A DNA stretch of 64,000 nt from CAZDXB01 sp964509335 (GTDB lineage Bacteria; Bacteroidota; Ignavibacteria; Kapaibacteriales; UBA2268). Under the pieces are notes generated by a model. The model saw nothing but the letters and a program-made list of their open reading frames with translations. It ran no database searches and was not told where the DNA came from. Position numbers and translations under genes: made by a program. Location: contig CAZDXB010000004.1 in NCBI GenBank assembly GCA_964509335.1, forward strand, positions 1 to 64,000, in the 5' to 3' direction. Below are positions 8,138 through 20,100 of the stretch, one piece after another. The stretch's first letter is position 1. The number at the start of each line of letters is the position of its first letter.

Positions 8138-9289
8138 ATGTTTTCGCTCGAATACGACGAGATTCAGCAAGCTATTAAAGACACGGCGAGAAAGTTCGCC
8201 CAAGAAGAAATCGCCCCGACGGCGATTGAAAGAGACATAGAAGCCAAATTTCCAAGGGAAATAGTCGATAAACTCGGAGAACTGGGCTTTATGGGGATGA
8301 TGGTCCCTGATAAATACGGCGGAGCCGGTCTGGACGCCGTTAGCTACGTTTTGGCTGTGGAGGAAATCGCAAAAGTTGACGCCAGCATAGGAATCGTTCT
8401 GTCCGTCCAAAACTCTTTAGTCAATTGGATTTTAGAGAAATACGGAACCGAAGAGCAGAAGCAAAAGTATTTGACCGAACTCGCCGGCGGGAAAATCGGA
8501 GCCTATTGCCTTAGCGAACCGGAAGCCGGCTCCGACGCCACCCATCAGCATACGACGGCGGAGCGGAAGGACGGCTACTGGATTCTTAACGGCACAAAAA
8601 ATTGGATTTCCAGCGGTAGGAACGCCGATTATTATATAGTATTCGCCCAAACCGACCCGGAACTCAGGCACAAAGGCATCGGCTGCTTCCTGATTGAAAA
8701 GGGAACCGAAGGCTTCGAGCCTGCCGAGAAGGAAGACAAAATGGGTATGCGCTCCGACGACACTTGCTCGATTGGGCTAACGAACGTGAAAGTCCCCGAC
8801 GAACAGGCAATCGGCGAAATCGGCAAAGGCTTCTATATAGCGATGGAGAGCTTGAACGGCGGCAGAATCGGAATAGCGGCTCAATCGGTAGGCTTGGCGC
8901 AAGGCGCGTTCGATTTAGCGGCTCGCTACTCTCTGGAAAGGAAGGCGTTCGGCAAGCTGATTATAAAGCATCAGATGATACAGGCGAAGCTGGCGGAGAT
9001 GTCGGCGAAAATCGACGCCGCGCGTCTGGTCGTTCACAAAGCGGCGTATCTGAAAGACAAAGGCGCGAAGTTCGTCAAAGAATCCGCCCACGCCAAGTAT
9101 TACGCCGCTTCGGTAGCAAACGAGGTCGCGAGGCAAGCCGTGCAAATCCACGGCGGCTACGGCTACGTGCGGGAGTATCAAGTCGAAAGAATGATGCGCG
9201 ACGCTAAAGTGCTCGAAATTTACGAAGGCACTTCCGAAGTGCAGAAAATCGTCATCGCCAGAGAAATCGAAAAGGAATACGGCGAATAG
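8138..9289 (+). CDS. Acyl-CoA dehydrogenase (short/medium-chain, butyryl-CoA dehydrogenase type)
   Basis: The product (about 383 residues) is a complete acyl-CoA dehydrogenase: N-terminal helical domain, the beta domain with the flavin-contacting motif AYCLSEPEAGSDA, and the C-terminal helical domain with the family signature around QIHGGYGYVREYQVERMMRD. The catalytic base is expected at the Glu of IYEGTSEVQ, the position used by short-chain enzymes. It oxidises acyl-CoA to enoyl-CoA with FAD, passing electrons to ETF. I prefer the ATG at 8138 to the one at 8123 because GGAAGG at 8125-8130 sits at ideal distance from it and the protein then begins at the normal family position (MFSLEYDEIQ). 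No beta-oxidation genes are adjacent. Confidence 0.93.
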   Translation: MFSLEYDEIQQAIKDTARKFAQEEIAPTAIERDIEAKFPREIVDKLGELGFMGMMVPDKYGGAGLDAVSYVLAVEEIAKVDASIGIVLSVQNSLVNWILEKYGTEEQKQKYLTELAGGKIGAYCLSEPEAGSDATHQHTTAERKDGYWILNGTKNWISSGRNADYYIVFAQTDPELRHKGIGCFLIEKGTEGFEPAEKEDKMGMRSDDTCSIGLTNVKVPDEQAIGEIGKGFYIAMESLNGGRIGIAAQSVGLAQGAFDLAARYSLERKAFGKLIIKHQMIQAKLAEMSAKIDAARLVVHKAAYLKDKGAKFVKESAHAKYYAASVANEVARQAVQIHGGYGYVREYQVERMMRDAKVLEIYEGTSEVQKIVIAREIEKEYGE

Positions 9290-9334
9290 CAAAACAAATA
9301 AAATTCGCCGTCGTATGATATTATACTTATACTA

Positions 9335-9364
9335 CTCATTCCCAAATTTCAATTTGGGAATGAG
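9335..9364. repeat. Palindromic intergenic repeat, copy 1 (CATTCCCAAAT family)
   Basis: A near-perfect 30-bp inverted repeat with arms CTCATTCCCAAAT and ATTTGGGAATGAG, followed by ATAA. Similar text recurs at 9428-9457 and as a half copy at 9371-9396. It can form a stable hairpin 45 bp after the acyl-CoA dehydrogenase gene. Confidence 0.8.
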
Positions 9365-9370
9365 ATAAAA

Positions 9371-9396
9371 GAGATAAATTCTAATTTGGGACGAGA
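9371..9396. repeat. Partial copy of the CATTCCCAAAT palindromic repeat
   Basis: Only the right arm is well kept (AATTTGGGACGAGATAA), preceded by a decayed left part. It lies between the two complete copies. Confidence 0.5.
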
Positions 9397-9427
9397 TAAG
9401 GAAACACAAAGAGCGAACCGTCCTCCG

Positions 9428-9457
9428 CTCATTCCCAAATTCCAATTTGGGAACGAG
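9428..9457. repeat. Palindromic intergenic repeat, copy 2 (CATTCCCAAAT family)
   Basis: Arms CTCATTCCCAAATT and AATTTGGGAACGAG, again followed by ATAA; 1-2 differences from the copy at 9335. Same orientation of the trailing GAGATAA in all three copies suggests a mobile or duplicated unit rather than chance. Confidence 0.8.
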
Positions 9458-9472
9458 ATAAACGGTTTTTAG

Positions 9473-9500
9473 GTAGGGGCTGAAGATTTTCAGCCCCTAC
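9473..9500. repeat. Palindromic repeat GTAGGGGCTGAA, copy 1
   Basis: A 28-bp perfect inverted repeat: GTAGGGGCTGAA, four-base centre, TTCAGCCCCTAC. A close relative lies at 11553-11580 and a fragment (CAGCCCCTAC) near 10610. Confidence 0.75.
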
Positions 9501-9554
9501 GCGTCAGTTACGAAATAGCTGAAAATAATATGTACTAACAATAGGAGCGATAAA

Positions 9555-10268
9555 ATGAAAATTACAGTTTGGTTATTGTCGATTTGCTTAGCGATTACTT
9601 TGGTTTCTTGCGGCTTTTGGGGGGGAGTCGAAGGCTCCGGCGTCGTAATCAAAAAACAGTTGGAGGCAAAAGACTTCGAGTCGATAAAGCTGACAAGCAA
9701 GGCTAAAGTTTACGTAACGCTAGGCGACGCCGAAAAGTTAGTCGTAGAGACCGACGACAATTTACTTCAATATATCGAAGCGGACGTTTACGGCGACGAA
9801 TTACGCCTCGGTTGCAAAGAAAAAATAATTTCCGGAACGATGAATTTTTACGTAACGGCGAAAGAGCTGGAGTTCTTGGAAATAGACGGTCCCGGCGCTA
9901 TTCTCGCCGACTCGCTGATTAAAAGCGAAGCAATAATAGCAAAAGTCAACGGCTCCGGCGAGATTCATCTAAAAAATGTCGCGGCGGATGAGTTCGGCGC
10001 GCAAATCAACGGCTCCGGCGACGTTACGGTCGGCGGAAGCGCCCGAGACGTATATATCGAAATCAACGGCTCCGGCGACGTCGACGCGTTTAATTTAAGA
10101 GCGGAAGAAGGGACTGTCGGCGTCAACGGCAGCGGCGACGCGAGAGTGAACGTAACGGACTACCTAAAAGCCGAAATCAAAGGCTCCGGCAACGTTTACT
10201 ACAAAAAAGGCGTTCAAAGAACTTTGTTTATGGACGAAGGCTCGGGGGAGATAAGGGAGGAGTTTTGA
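9555..10268 (+). CDS. Lipoprotein with DUF2807 (GIN) beta-helix domain
   Basis: A 237-residue protein with a lipoprotein signal (residues 1-20, lipobox LVSC, so C20 would be lipidated). The rest is a DUF2807 'putative auto-transporter adhesin, head GIN' domain, common in Bacteroidota. It shows regularly spaced NGSGD / NGSGE motifs (at least five, from about residue 133 to the end), one per turn of a right-handed beta helix. The early part (GSGVVIKKQLEAKDFESIKL) matches the usual family start. AGGAG precedes the ATG. Function is unknown; such proteins sit on the outer membrane or periplasmic face. It is not in an obvious operon. Confidence 0.85.
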   Translation: MKITVWLLSICLAITLVSCGFWGGVEGSGVVIKKQLEAKDFESIKLTSKAKVYVTLGDAEKLVVETDDNLLQYIEADVYGDELRLGCKEKIISGTMNFYVTAKELEFLEIDGPGAILADSLIKSEAIIAKVNGSGEIHLKNVAADEFGAQINGSGDVTVGGSARDVYIEINGSGDVDAFNLRAEEGTVGVNGSGDARVNVTDYLKAEIKGSGNVYYKKGVQRTLFMDEGSGEIREEF

Positions 10269-10323
10269 GGGGGAGAATATTTATGAGAATGGTTTAAAGT
10301 AAAAGCCTCCGAATCCTTAGCAA

Positions 10324-10400
10324 GGCGCAAAATAATCCTTTGTTATATATAAACTTATAGATACACGCCTTGGCGTGTATCTACAAATGTTTTTTGCGCC
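10324..10400. repeat. Nested inverted repeat
   Basis: The outer arms are GGCGCAAAA (from 10324) and TTTTTGCGCC (to 10400). Inside lies a second palindrome, TAGATACACGCC / GGCGTGTATCTA (10358-10383). One palindromic element inserted into another would give this layout; a single long hairpin is also possible. Confidence 0.6.
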
Positions 10401-10492
10401 TAACTTATCTCCTCTCCCGTCCTCTTGATTTCCTCGTAGAAGCAGGCGGGATGCGATAATACAGGAGCGCCTCATAACGGAAGTTCGACTAT

Positions 10493-10512
10493 CCTCAAGG
10501 TAAACCTTGAGG
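10493..10512. repeat. Short palindrome CCTCAAGG-TAAA-CCTTGAGG
   Basis: A perfect 8-bp stem with a 4-base loop. No T-run follows in either direction, so it is not a clear terminator. Confidence 0.5.
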
Positions 10513-10646
10513 TTGACTTTTCTTTTAAAACACGCGCCGGTTATAAGTTTATATCAACCTTCGAGTTTACCCGAAGGGCTCGAAATTCGATTTAATTGCG
10601 TTTTGAGACAGCCCCTACGTTTATTAATTGATTTTCGATTTAGCTC

Positions 10647-11489
10647 CTACACCCTCTTAGCGACTTCCTTCATTATTTTTGTTAGTTGCGGCTCGGCTTC
10701 GCCCGCGGCTTCCAAAATGTCCTCGAGCGCGACTTTCTCTAAAGCGTCGGGGTAGCACTCGTCGGTAATTACCGAAAGCCCCAAAACCTCTAAGCCCATC
10801 TGCCGAGCGACTAAGTTCTCGTGGACTGTGCTCATTCCGACAATGTCCGCGCCGATAGCTTTGATGAATCTGTATTCCGCTCTCGTTTCGAGATTCGGTC
10901 CGGTAACCGCCAGATAAGTTCCCTTGTAAACTTTCAGCTTCAATTCCAAAGCTATATCTTCGGCGATTTCTATTAATCTTTTCGACCAAGGCTCGCTCAT
11001 ATCGGTGAATCTCGGTCCGAAAGAGTCGTCGTTAATGCCTATTAAGGGATTTTGACCCGTCAAGCCCGGCAAGTTGATATGGTCTTCGATTATCATTATA
11101 TGCCCTTTGCGGAAGTTATGATTGACCGTGCCGCCCGCGTTCGAAACGAGCAGGATATTGATTCCCAATTGCTTCATCACTCGTATGGGGAAAGTAATTT
11201 GCTGCGGCGAGTAGCCTTCGTATAGGTGAAAGCGCCCCCTCATAGCGACTACTTTTTTGCCGGAAAGCGTCCCGAATATTAATTTGCCGTCGTGCGACTC
11301 GACCGTGGAAGTGGGGAAGTTCGGTATTTCCCGATAGCTTATAGTAAGCTCGGTTTCGATTTCGTCGGCTAACGCGCCGAGTCCGGTTCCTAAAATTATG
11401 CCGATTTCCGGCTGCCAATCGGTTGTTTTTCTAATGTAATCTCGCGACTCTTCTACTTGTCCTTTCAGTTCCGCCGCCGTTCTTATCAT
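10647..11489 (-). CDS. punA: Purine nucleoside phosphorylase (type I, trimeric class)
   Basis: A 280-residue product matching the PNP/MTAP trimeric family. The phosphate-binding loop ILGTGLGALAD (about residues 31-41), the MRGRFHLYEGY motif, the ribose/phosphate region VSNAGGTVN, the purine-pocket segment YLAVTGPNLETRAEYRFIK and the GMSTVHENLVARQMGLEVLG region are all present in order. It cleaves guanosine/inosine-type nucleosides with phosphate to the base and ribose-1-phosphate. Length is normal. The start ATG has GAGGA upstream. It is followed by the palindrome-rich region, and its upstream neighbour YggS lies 173 bp away on the same strand. Confidence 0.92.
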   Translation of the reverse strand: MIRTAAELKGQVEESRDYIRKTTDWQPEIGIILGTGLGALADEIETELTISYREIPNFPTSTVESHDGKLIFGTLSGKKVVAMRGRFHLYEGYSPQQITFPIRVMKQLGINILLVSNAGGTVNHNFRKGHIMIIEDHINLPGLTGQNPLIGINDDSFGPRFTDMSEPWSKRLIEIAEDIALELKLKVYKGTYLAVTGPNLETRAEYRFIKAIGADIVGMSTVHENLVARQMGLEVLGLSVITDECYPDALEKVALEDILEAAGEAEPQLTKIMKEVAKRV

Positions 11490-11552
11490 TTTTCCTCGCT
11501 TCTATTTACGCAACATAAAATTTTAACAATTCAAACGTAATCTCATTTTTAT

Positions 11553-11580
11553 ATGGGAGCTGAAAATTTTCAGCTCCTAC
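11553..11580. repeat. Palindromic repeat, variant copy of the 9473 element
   Basis: Arms GGGAGCTGAA and TTCAGCTCCTAC around AAATTT; same length and layout as the element at 9473-9500, with compensating changes (GGGGC to GGAGC and GCCCC to GCTCC) that keep the stem. Compensatory change indicates the hairpin itself has been maintained or was copied from a relative. Confidence 0.6.
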
Positions 11581-11662
11581 TTAGCTTTATTAGCAATGAT
11601 TTTCCTATAACGCGCTCTATTCGCAGCTATACTAAAAAGCTTCTTAGATATTTACCTCGGCT

Positions 11663-12370
11663 CTAATATTCCCTCGGACCGAAAATCGCCGTCCCGATTC
11701 TGACTATCGTCGCGCCTTCCTCAATGGCGGCTTCGAAATCGTGCGTCATCCCCATCGACAAAGTCGTAAGCTCTAAATCTGGCTGCTCTTTTTGCAACTT
11801 CTCGTATATATTACGCAAAAGCCGGAACTCCTCTCGATAAACGCTTTCGTCGCGGGAAAAAGAGCCTAAGGTCATCAATCCTTTAATGTTTATATTGTCA
11901 AATTCCCTCGCTTTCTCCGCCAGCTCGTATATCTCTTCGGGAGCGACTCCGAATTTACTGTCCTCGCCGGAGCAGTTCGCTTGCAGCAGAACGTCGATTT
12001 TCCGTTCCGCCTTAGCCGCTCTTTTTGAGATTTCTTTTGCCAAGCGAATCGAATCCACCGAGTGTATCAATTCTACATAGTCAATTAGATATTTGACCTT
12101 GTTTCTCTGCAAATGCCCGATAAAATGCCATCTTGGGTCGATTCCTATATCCAGCAAAGCTTTCCTTTTATCTCGCAATTCTTGAGCGTAGTTCTCCCCA
12201 AATAAATCTATGCCAATATCTTGAGCGGCTTCGATTATTTCTATAGGATGCGCTTTTGTAACCGGAAGTATTAAAACGTCTTCGGGCTTTCTGCCAGCTC
12301 TCTCAGCGGCTCTGGCGCGTCTCTCTTTTACTGTCTCCCAATTGTCTTTTATCTCTTCCTTCGTTAACAT
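11663..12370 (-). CDS. yggS: YggS/PROSC-family pyridoxal phosphate-binding protein
   Basis: A 235-residue member of the PLP homeostasis protein family (alanine-racemase-like N-terminal TIM barrel). The PLP lysine is in LILPVTKAHP (about residue 39). The other signatures are FGENYAQELRDK, WHFIGHLQRNKVKYL, HSVDSIRLAKEISKRA, the strand KGLMTLGSFS, and LSMGMTHDFEAAIEEGATIVRIGTAIFG at the end. It buffers PLP and supplies it to apo-enzymes. Length is typical. It lies 27 bp downstream of the M1 aminopeptidase gene on the same strand and may be co-transcribed with it. Confidence 0.93.
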   Translation of the reverse strand: MLTKEEIKDNWETVKERRARAAERAGRKPEDVLILPVTKAHPIEIIEAAQDIGIDLFGENYAQELRDKRKALLDIGIDPRWHFIGHLQRNKVKYLIDYVELIHSVDSIRLAKEISKRAAKAERKIDVLLQANCSGEDSKFGVAPEEIYELAEKAREFDNINIKGLMTLGSFSRDESVYREEFRLLRNIYEKLQKEQPDLELTTLSMGMTHDFEAAIEEGATIVRIGTAIFGPREY

Positions 12371-12397
12371 ATTCCCGTCCGTTTTATTTTAACAAAC

Positions 12398-14398
<2,001 letters not shown>

Positions 14399-14631
14399 TT
14401 TCTCATCCCATTATTGAAACACAAGCCTTCTATTATTATATCCAAAAAATCAATAACAAACAAATTTTTATAAAATAATGAGTTGATTTTTGCTATCTTG
14501 CAATATAATATAAAATTAATTTTATTTATTAATTAACTTTTATTAATTTATGCTTCGCTTTGTTCTCTAAAATAATTTAAATATATAATAGCAAAAAAAC
14601 AACTTATGTGCTACTAAATAAAAGACTTAAA

Positions 14632-16492
14632 ATGAAAAAGTTAGTGTTTTCCTCCCTACTTATGATAGCATTTCTAACCTTATCGCTATTTTCACAAATG
14701 CCGCGCGAGTTTAATTATCAAGCCCTTCTTTTAGACAATAACGGAGACCCAATCGAAGGCTCCGTTTCGATAACGTTCGCTATTTACGACGCCCAATCGG
14801 GCGGGACGACTTTATGGAGCGAAGTGCAAAGCGTAACCGCGAACCACGGTTTTATCAACGTCTATCTTGGAAGCGTCAATCCAATCGATATAGACTTCGA
14901 GAACGAACGTTGGTTGGAAGTAACGGTGAACGGCAATTCGCCGTTTCCGAGAACAAAGTTTGCGGCGACTCCTCACGCGTATTACGCCGAGGACGCTAAT
15001 AACGCGATTAAGGCGGATAGCGCGCTAACCGCTCAATACTCCGTTAACGCCGGATTGGCTCAATCGGTTCCCGATAGCTCAATAACCCAACAAAAACTCG
15101 CCTCCGGCGTGCAAGCTATTCCTTGGGGCGAAGCGGGCGGCGATTTGGACGGAACTTATCCAAATCCAAGAATCGCCGACAGTTCAATTGTTCAATCGAT
15201 GTTTTCGCCGGGATTGACTTTTCCTCCGAGCGGAAGAGCCGGCGGCGATTTAATGGGAATTTATCCCAACCCTAATTTAGCTGAAAGAGTAGTCGAAACT
15301 ATGAATTTAGCGCACTGGTCGGTAACGCCGATTAAAATTGCCGCTACTTCGGAAGACTCCTTAAAGCCTTTAGTGGCTCAGGGCGTCAATAGCGCAACTT
15401 ACACTTGGCTCACTACCGACGGAATTGCCGATAACACAATAATCGACGCAGATATAAACGCGTCGGCTTCCATTTCGGGAACTAAAATATATCCCGTTTT
15501 TGGAAATCAAACCTTAACCGTAGGTTCCGGCGACGGTCAAACAGTAATAGACCCGATCGGTTCGGTTTCTTCCAACACCTTTTACGGCGATTTGCAAGGA
15601 GTCGCTCAAGCGGCGAAGAATATTTACGAAGGCTCTTCGGGAGATTTAATATACCAAACCGGAGCTTCAAGTTCTACATTCCTACCTATCGGGGTTCCCG
15701 GACATTTCTTAAAAGCGGAAAGCGGCTCGCCCGTTTGGGATTCCGTAGCTTTTAACGAAATAGCAGGCGGAGTTAACTTAAACGACTTAGTAACGCTCGG
15801 TTCATTATCTCCTTACGCCGGCACGTTTTCGGGAACGATTACCGCGAATGTATATAAAATGGACGACAGCCAAACAGACGCCGTAGATTTAGCGACAGGC
15901 GAAGTTGACGGCATTCTGCCGCGCTCTAATATGCCTTCGCAAATAGCCTACACAGACGAAAGCAACACTTTTACAGACGACAACTATTTCCAAGATATAA
16001 ATTTAAGAGACGCTCAAATTCAGGGCGAAGCGGCATTCTCGAAAGGAGCGTCTATAGACGAATTTTCTACGGACGGCGACTTAGCGGACGACAGCGACAA
16101 TGCCCTTCCTACTGAAAAAGCGGTTAAAACATACGTGGATAATACAAAAAATGAAATAAATGATTCTCTCTCGGCGCACAGAAGCGACATTGACGTTAAC
16201 GCTCAAGATATCGCGAATAACGACCAGGATATTTCTGATTTAAACGATTCAATAAACGTCCATCGCAGCGAAATAGGCGAGGCAAAAGATACCCTGAACG
16301 CGCACAGAACTGACATAGACGCAAACGCACAAGAAATATCGATCAACGACCAAGATATTTCTGATTTAAACGATTCAGTAGATACGCACAGAACTGATAT
16401 AGACGCAAACACTCAAGAAATATCGATCAACGACCAAGATATTTCTGATTTAAACGATTCAATAAACGTCCATCGCAGCGAAATAGGCGAGG
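14632..16492 (+). CDS. Giant adhesin-like secreted protein, N-terminal part (runs into assembly gap)
   Basis: I choose the ATG at 14632 (MKKLVFSSLLMIAFLTLS), which starts a clear signal peptide; an upstream in-frame ATG at 14608 would spoil it. After the signal, MPREFNYQALLLDNNGDPIE and the following ~100 residues form the domain usual at the start of large Bacteroidota surface proteins (through TPHAYYAEDA). Gly/Ser/Asp-rich repeats follow (GGDLDGTYPNPRIADSSI, repeated as GGDLMGIYPNPNLAE), which resemble the shaft and hinge parts of tail-fibre or trimeric-adhesin proteins. From ~16165 a heptad-like repeat begins (LNDSINVHRSEIGEAKDTL and relatives). The frame then enters 100 N. It continues in the CDS at 16593; this is one gene, not two. 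Confidence 0.85.
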
Positions 16493-16592
16493 NNNNNNNN
16501 NNNNNNNNNNNNNNNNNNNNNNNNNNNNNNNNNNNNNNNNNNNNNNNNNNNNNNNNNNNNNNNNNNNNNNNNNNNNNNNNNNNNNNNNNNNN
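16493..16592. other. Assembly gap (100 N)
   Basis: A run of exactly 100 N, the usual placeholder for a gap of unknown size. It falls inside the tandem-repeat part of the adhesin gene and shifts the frame: the text on both sides reads in frame separately, but 100 N does not keep them in phase. The real missing length is therefore unknown. Confidence 0.97.
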
Positions 16593-17120
16593 AACGTCCA
16601 TCGCAGCGAAATAGGCGAGGCAAAAGATACCCTGAACGCGCACAGAAGCGACTTAGACGAAGCGGAAGACAGCTTAGCGGCTCACAGAAACAATATAGAC
16701 GTGAACGCTCAAGATATTGCGAATAACAACCAGGACATCTCCGATTTGAACGATTCAATCGACGTCCATCGCAGCGAAATAGGCGAGGCAAAAGATACCC
16801 TGAACGCGCACAGAAGCGACTTAGACGAAGCGGAAGACAGCTTAGCGGCTCACAGAAACAATATAGACGTGAACGCTCAAGATATTGCGAATAACAACCA
16901 GGACATCTCCGATTTGAACGATTCAATCGACGTCCATCGCAGCGAAATAGGCGAGGCAAAAGATACCCTGAACGCGCACAGAACTGACATAGACGCAAAC
17001 GCACAAGAAATATCGATCAACGACCAAGATATTTCTGATTTAAACGATTCAGTAGATACGCACAGAACTGATATAGACGCAAACACTCAAGAAATATCGA
17101 TCAACGACCAAGATATTTCG
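16593..17120 (+). repeat. 168-bp in-frame tandem repeats of the adhesin stalk
   Basis: A 168-bp (56-codon) unit is repeated almost without change: GTG at 16701 recurs at 16869, and the text after the gap (16593) matches 16761. The unit encodes alternating segments such as NAQDIANNNQDISDLND and HRSEIGEAKDTLNAHR. Older, more diverged copies run from about 16165 up to the gap and from 16980 to 17150. Near-identical copies explain why the assembly broke here. Confidence 0.88.
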
Positions 17121-20100
17121 GAATTAAACGATTCAATCAATGCGCATCGGACGGATATTGATAATATAGTTCCGGAATCTACGACGGCTGGAAATGGATT
17201 ATCCCTTTCCGGTTACGAAGTTCAATTGGGAGGAACTTTATCAAAAGAAACGACTATTACACACGGCGACAACGATTTAATACACGATTTAACCGGCGCC
17301 GGCGATTTTAAGGTGCGAGATAACGGAACGACTGCTTTTGTAGTTCAAGACGACGGCTACGTAGGCTTGACTAACGGAACTACCGTAAACGAATTATCGA
17401 CGGACGGAACATTATCCGACAGCAGCGACGACGCAGTTCCTACCGAGCAAGCGGTGAAAACTTACGTGGACGCTCAAATAGACGACGAAGATTGGTCTCA
17501 GGAAACCAGTCCAGCTGATTACCTGCAAGCTAAAGCGGGCGGTTTGTCGCTTAGCAGTTCCACTCTATATGGAACAAACGCTAACACGCACGTAAACTTC
17601 GGTTATAATTCGGTTACCGGAGATAGCGGTCAAAATTATGAATACTCTGTAGTTGTCGGCGGTTATAACAATACCGCGAGCGGCGACCACGCAGTCGCTA
17701 TCGGCGGCAAGGACAACGACGCTAACGGTTACGCCGTGTCGGTCGGCGGAGTGAATAATACGGCAAGCGATAGTTTAGCTACAATAGGCGGCGGCAGGAA
17801 CAACGTCGCTAGCGGACATTCAGCATTAGTAGGCGGAGGCGAAAACAACACTGCGAGCGGCGATTACTCAATGGTCGGCGGCGGTTTTAATACAGCGAGC
17901 GGGTGGGCGTCCTTTGTCGGCGGCGGCGCAGAAAACGAAGCGAGTAGCAATAACACCGCGGTAGGAGGAGGTTACGAAAATGTGGCGAGCGGGTGGTTCG
18001 CCTTTATTGGCGGCGGCGGTTATAATACAGCGAGCCGCCCTTATTCTGCGGTCGGCGGCGGAGATAGCAACGAGGCGAGCGGAAATTACGCCGCCGCGGT
18101 CGGAGGCAAAGAAAATACCGCGAGCGGCTACGCCGTAGCAATCGGCGGAGGAGAAAATAATACGGCAAACGATAGTTTAGCTACAATAGGCGGCGGCAGG
18201 AACAACGTCGCTAGCGGACATTCAGCATTAGTAGGCGGAGGCGAAAACAACACTGCGAGCGGCGATTACTCAATGGTCGGCGGCGGCTATAAAGATTCTG
18301 CCAGCGCATATGGCGCGACCGTTCCGGGCGGTGAAAAGAACAAAGCTTCTGGAGTTTTCTCTTTCGCCGCGGGCTATAAAGCCAAAGCAAACCACGACGG
18401 CGCTTTTGTTTGGGCGGATTCTACCGACAGCGACTTCGAGTCCACAAGCGAAGACCAATTCTTAGTTAGAGCGAGCGGCGGCGTCGGAATTGGCACAAAC
18501 GACCCCGACGAGCAACTAGAAGTGAACGGCGCGATAATTATTGGCGTCTCGAACGATACGCTCAACCCCGAAAACGGAACTATTATGTGGAACGGAGCCC
18601 ATTTCGCGGGCTACAACGGCTCGTCTTGGAAGAATTTAGACGAATCGCGTTTAACCGAAACGCAAGTAGAAAATTATATAACAAACGGCGCGATAGATTT
18701 AGCGAGCGGCTCGTCGGTCGGCGGCGGAACTATTAACGACTGGAATTATCTTACGAATATTCCTTCCGACATAGCCGACGGCGACGACGCCGGCGATAGC
18801 GACTGGACGGAAGAAACCAGCCCGGCGAGCTTCTTGAGAGCGAAAGCCGGCGGCATTGCTTCTAACGACGCGACTTTATATGGAACGGACGCCAACACCC
18901 ACGTCAATTTTGGCTTCGGTCCGTCAAAGACCGGCAATACTTCTACAAGCGCTTCATATTCGACCGTTTCAGGCGGTTACAACAACGGCGCTACCGGAAC
19001 GGGTTCAGCTGTAAGCGGTGGAGTTTTTAACACCGCTAGAGAATCCTATTCTTATGTAGGCGGCGGGAGTTTTAATTACGCCGGGGAATTAGCTTCCGGC
19101 GTTTTAAGCGGTAGTTCGAATACCTCGAACGGTTATTACTCGACTGTCGTAGGAGGTCGCGACAACGTAATCGAAGGCGATTACTCAGTTATAGCCGGCG
19201 GTCCGAGTCTGACTATAGGCGCTTATTCTTTCGGTTTTAAAGGTTTTATTTCACCGCAATTTTCCAATGAAAAAGGCGAGAAACCTTCGAAGCGTCCTCC
19301 GCAAACGATGGGCGGAACTCTGGTAGGCAACATTTCGCCGGTTGACGTTTCCGAATACGAAAGCACATTCCATATTGTTGACGCGAAATTCTGGTTCAAT
19401 TATACGAATAACCCTTCCGCTGAATTTCGCGTGGACGGTCAGAATGATTACTTGATTATGACAGACCCGATGAACGACTATGTTGGAATCGGAAAACAAT
19501 ATCCAGACGCAAAACTCGACGTTGACGGCGACGTAGCGTCGAGCGGAACGATGACCGCTTCGGCGTTTTCGAGTTCGAGTCCGCTTCTATTGCAAGCGGC
19601 TGGGAATACAGTGATATACGCCGACGACAACACTCTAAACGTTGGAATCGGAACAAATACCCCAGACGAGCAACTGGAAGTGAACGGAGCGATAATTATA
19701 GGAAGCGCTGATAATACAGAAACCGGAACTATTGAATGGAACGGCTCTAATTTTAGAGGTTACGACGGCTCGTCTTGGGTTAATTTGGACGGTTCGGGTT
19801 CAATAGACACCTCCGATAATTATATTTGGACCGGAAAACATACGTTTAAACAAGACACGGCTATTATCGCTTACGGCGGCAAAAATGAAAACGACCGAGC
19901 TATTTTCGCCGCTAACGATACTTCTTTAGTTCCCGGAAACGGCAATATCGACAGCGTTTCAGCGGTTATGGAAGTGCTTGTCGATAGCTCCGACGTAATA
20001 GCAGACGCTATTCAAGTGGATAATCAATTACATCACAATATGGCGAGCGCTTTTCGCGTAGCTCCCGGCGGCGGTAGGATGGTACTGTCTTACGGCGCGT

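Larger units (their letters stand above)
10269..10646. other. Intergenic region with nested palindromes, no gene
   Basis: No convincing ORF or RNA gene. The region contains a nested inverted repeat at 10324-10400, a CCTCAAGG palindrome at 10493-10512, a weaker CCTTCG...CGAAGG hairpin near 10558-10577, and a CAGCCCCTAC fragment near 10610 related to the repeats at 9473 and 11553. It looks like a landing zone for small palindromic elements. Confidence 0.6.

Noticed and set aside
16459..17004. Minus-strand ORFs rich in Arg, Leu and Cys across the adhesin stalk
   Set aside because: They repeat with the 168-bp unit, run through the N gap and mirror the plus-strand coding repeats; no start signal and no domain.
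16593..17120. Possible CRISPR array because of regular DNA repeats
   Set aside because: The repeats are 168 bp, without unique spacers, and encode protein repeats in frame.
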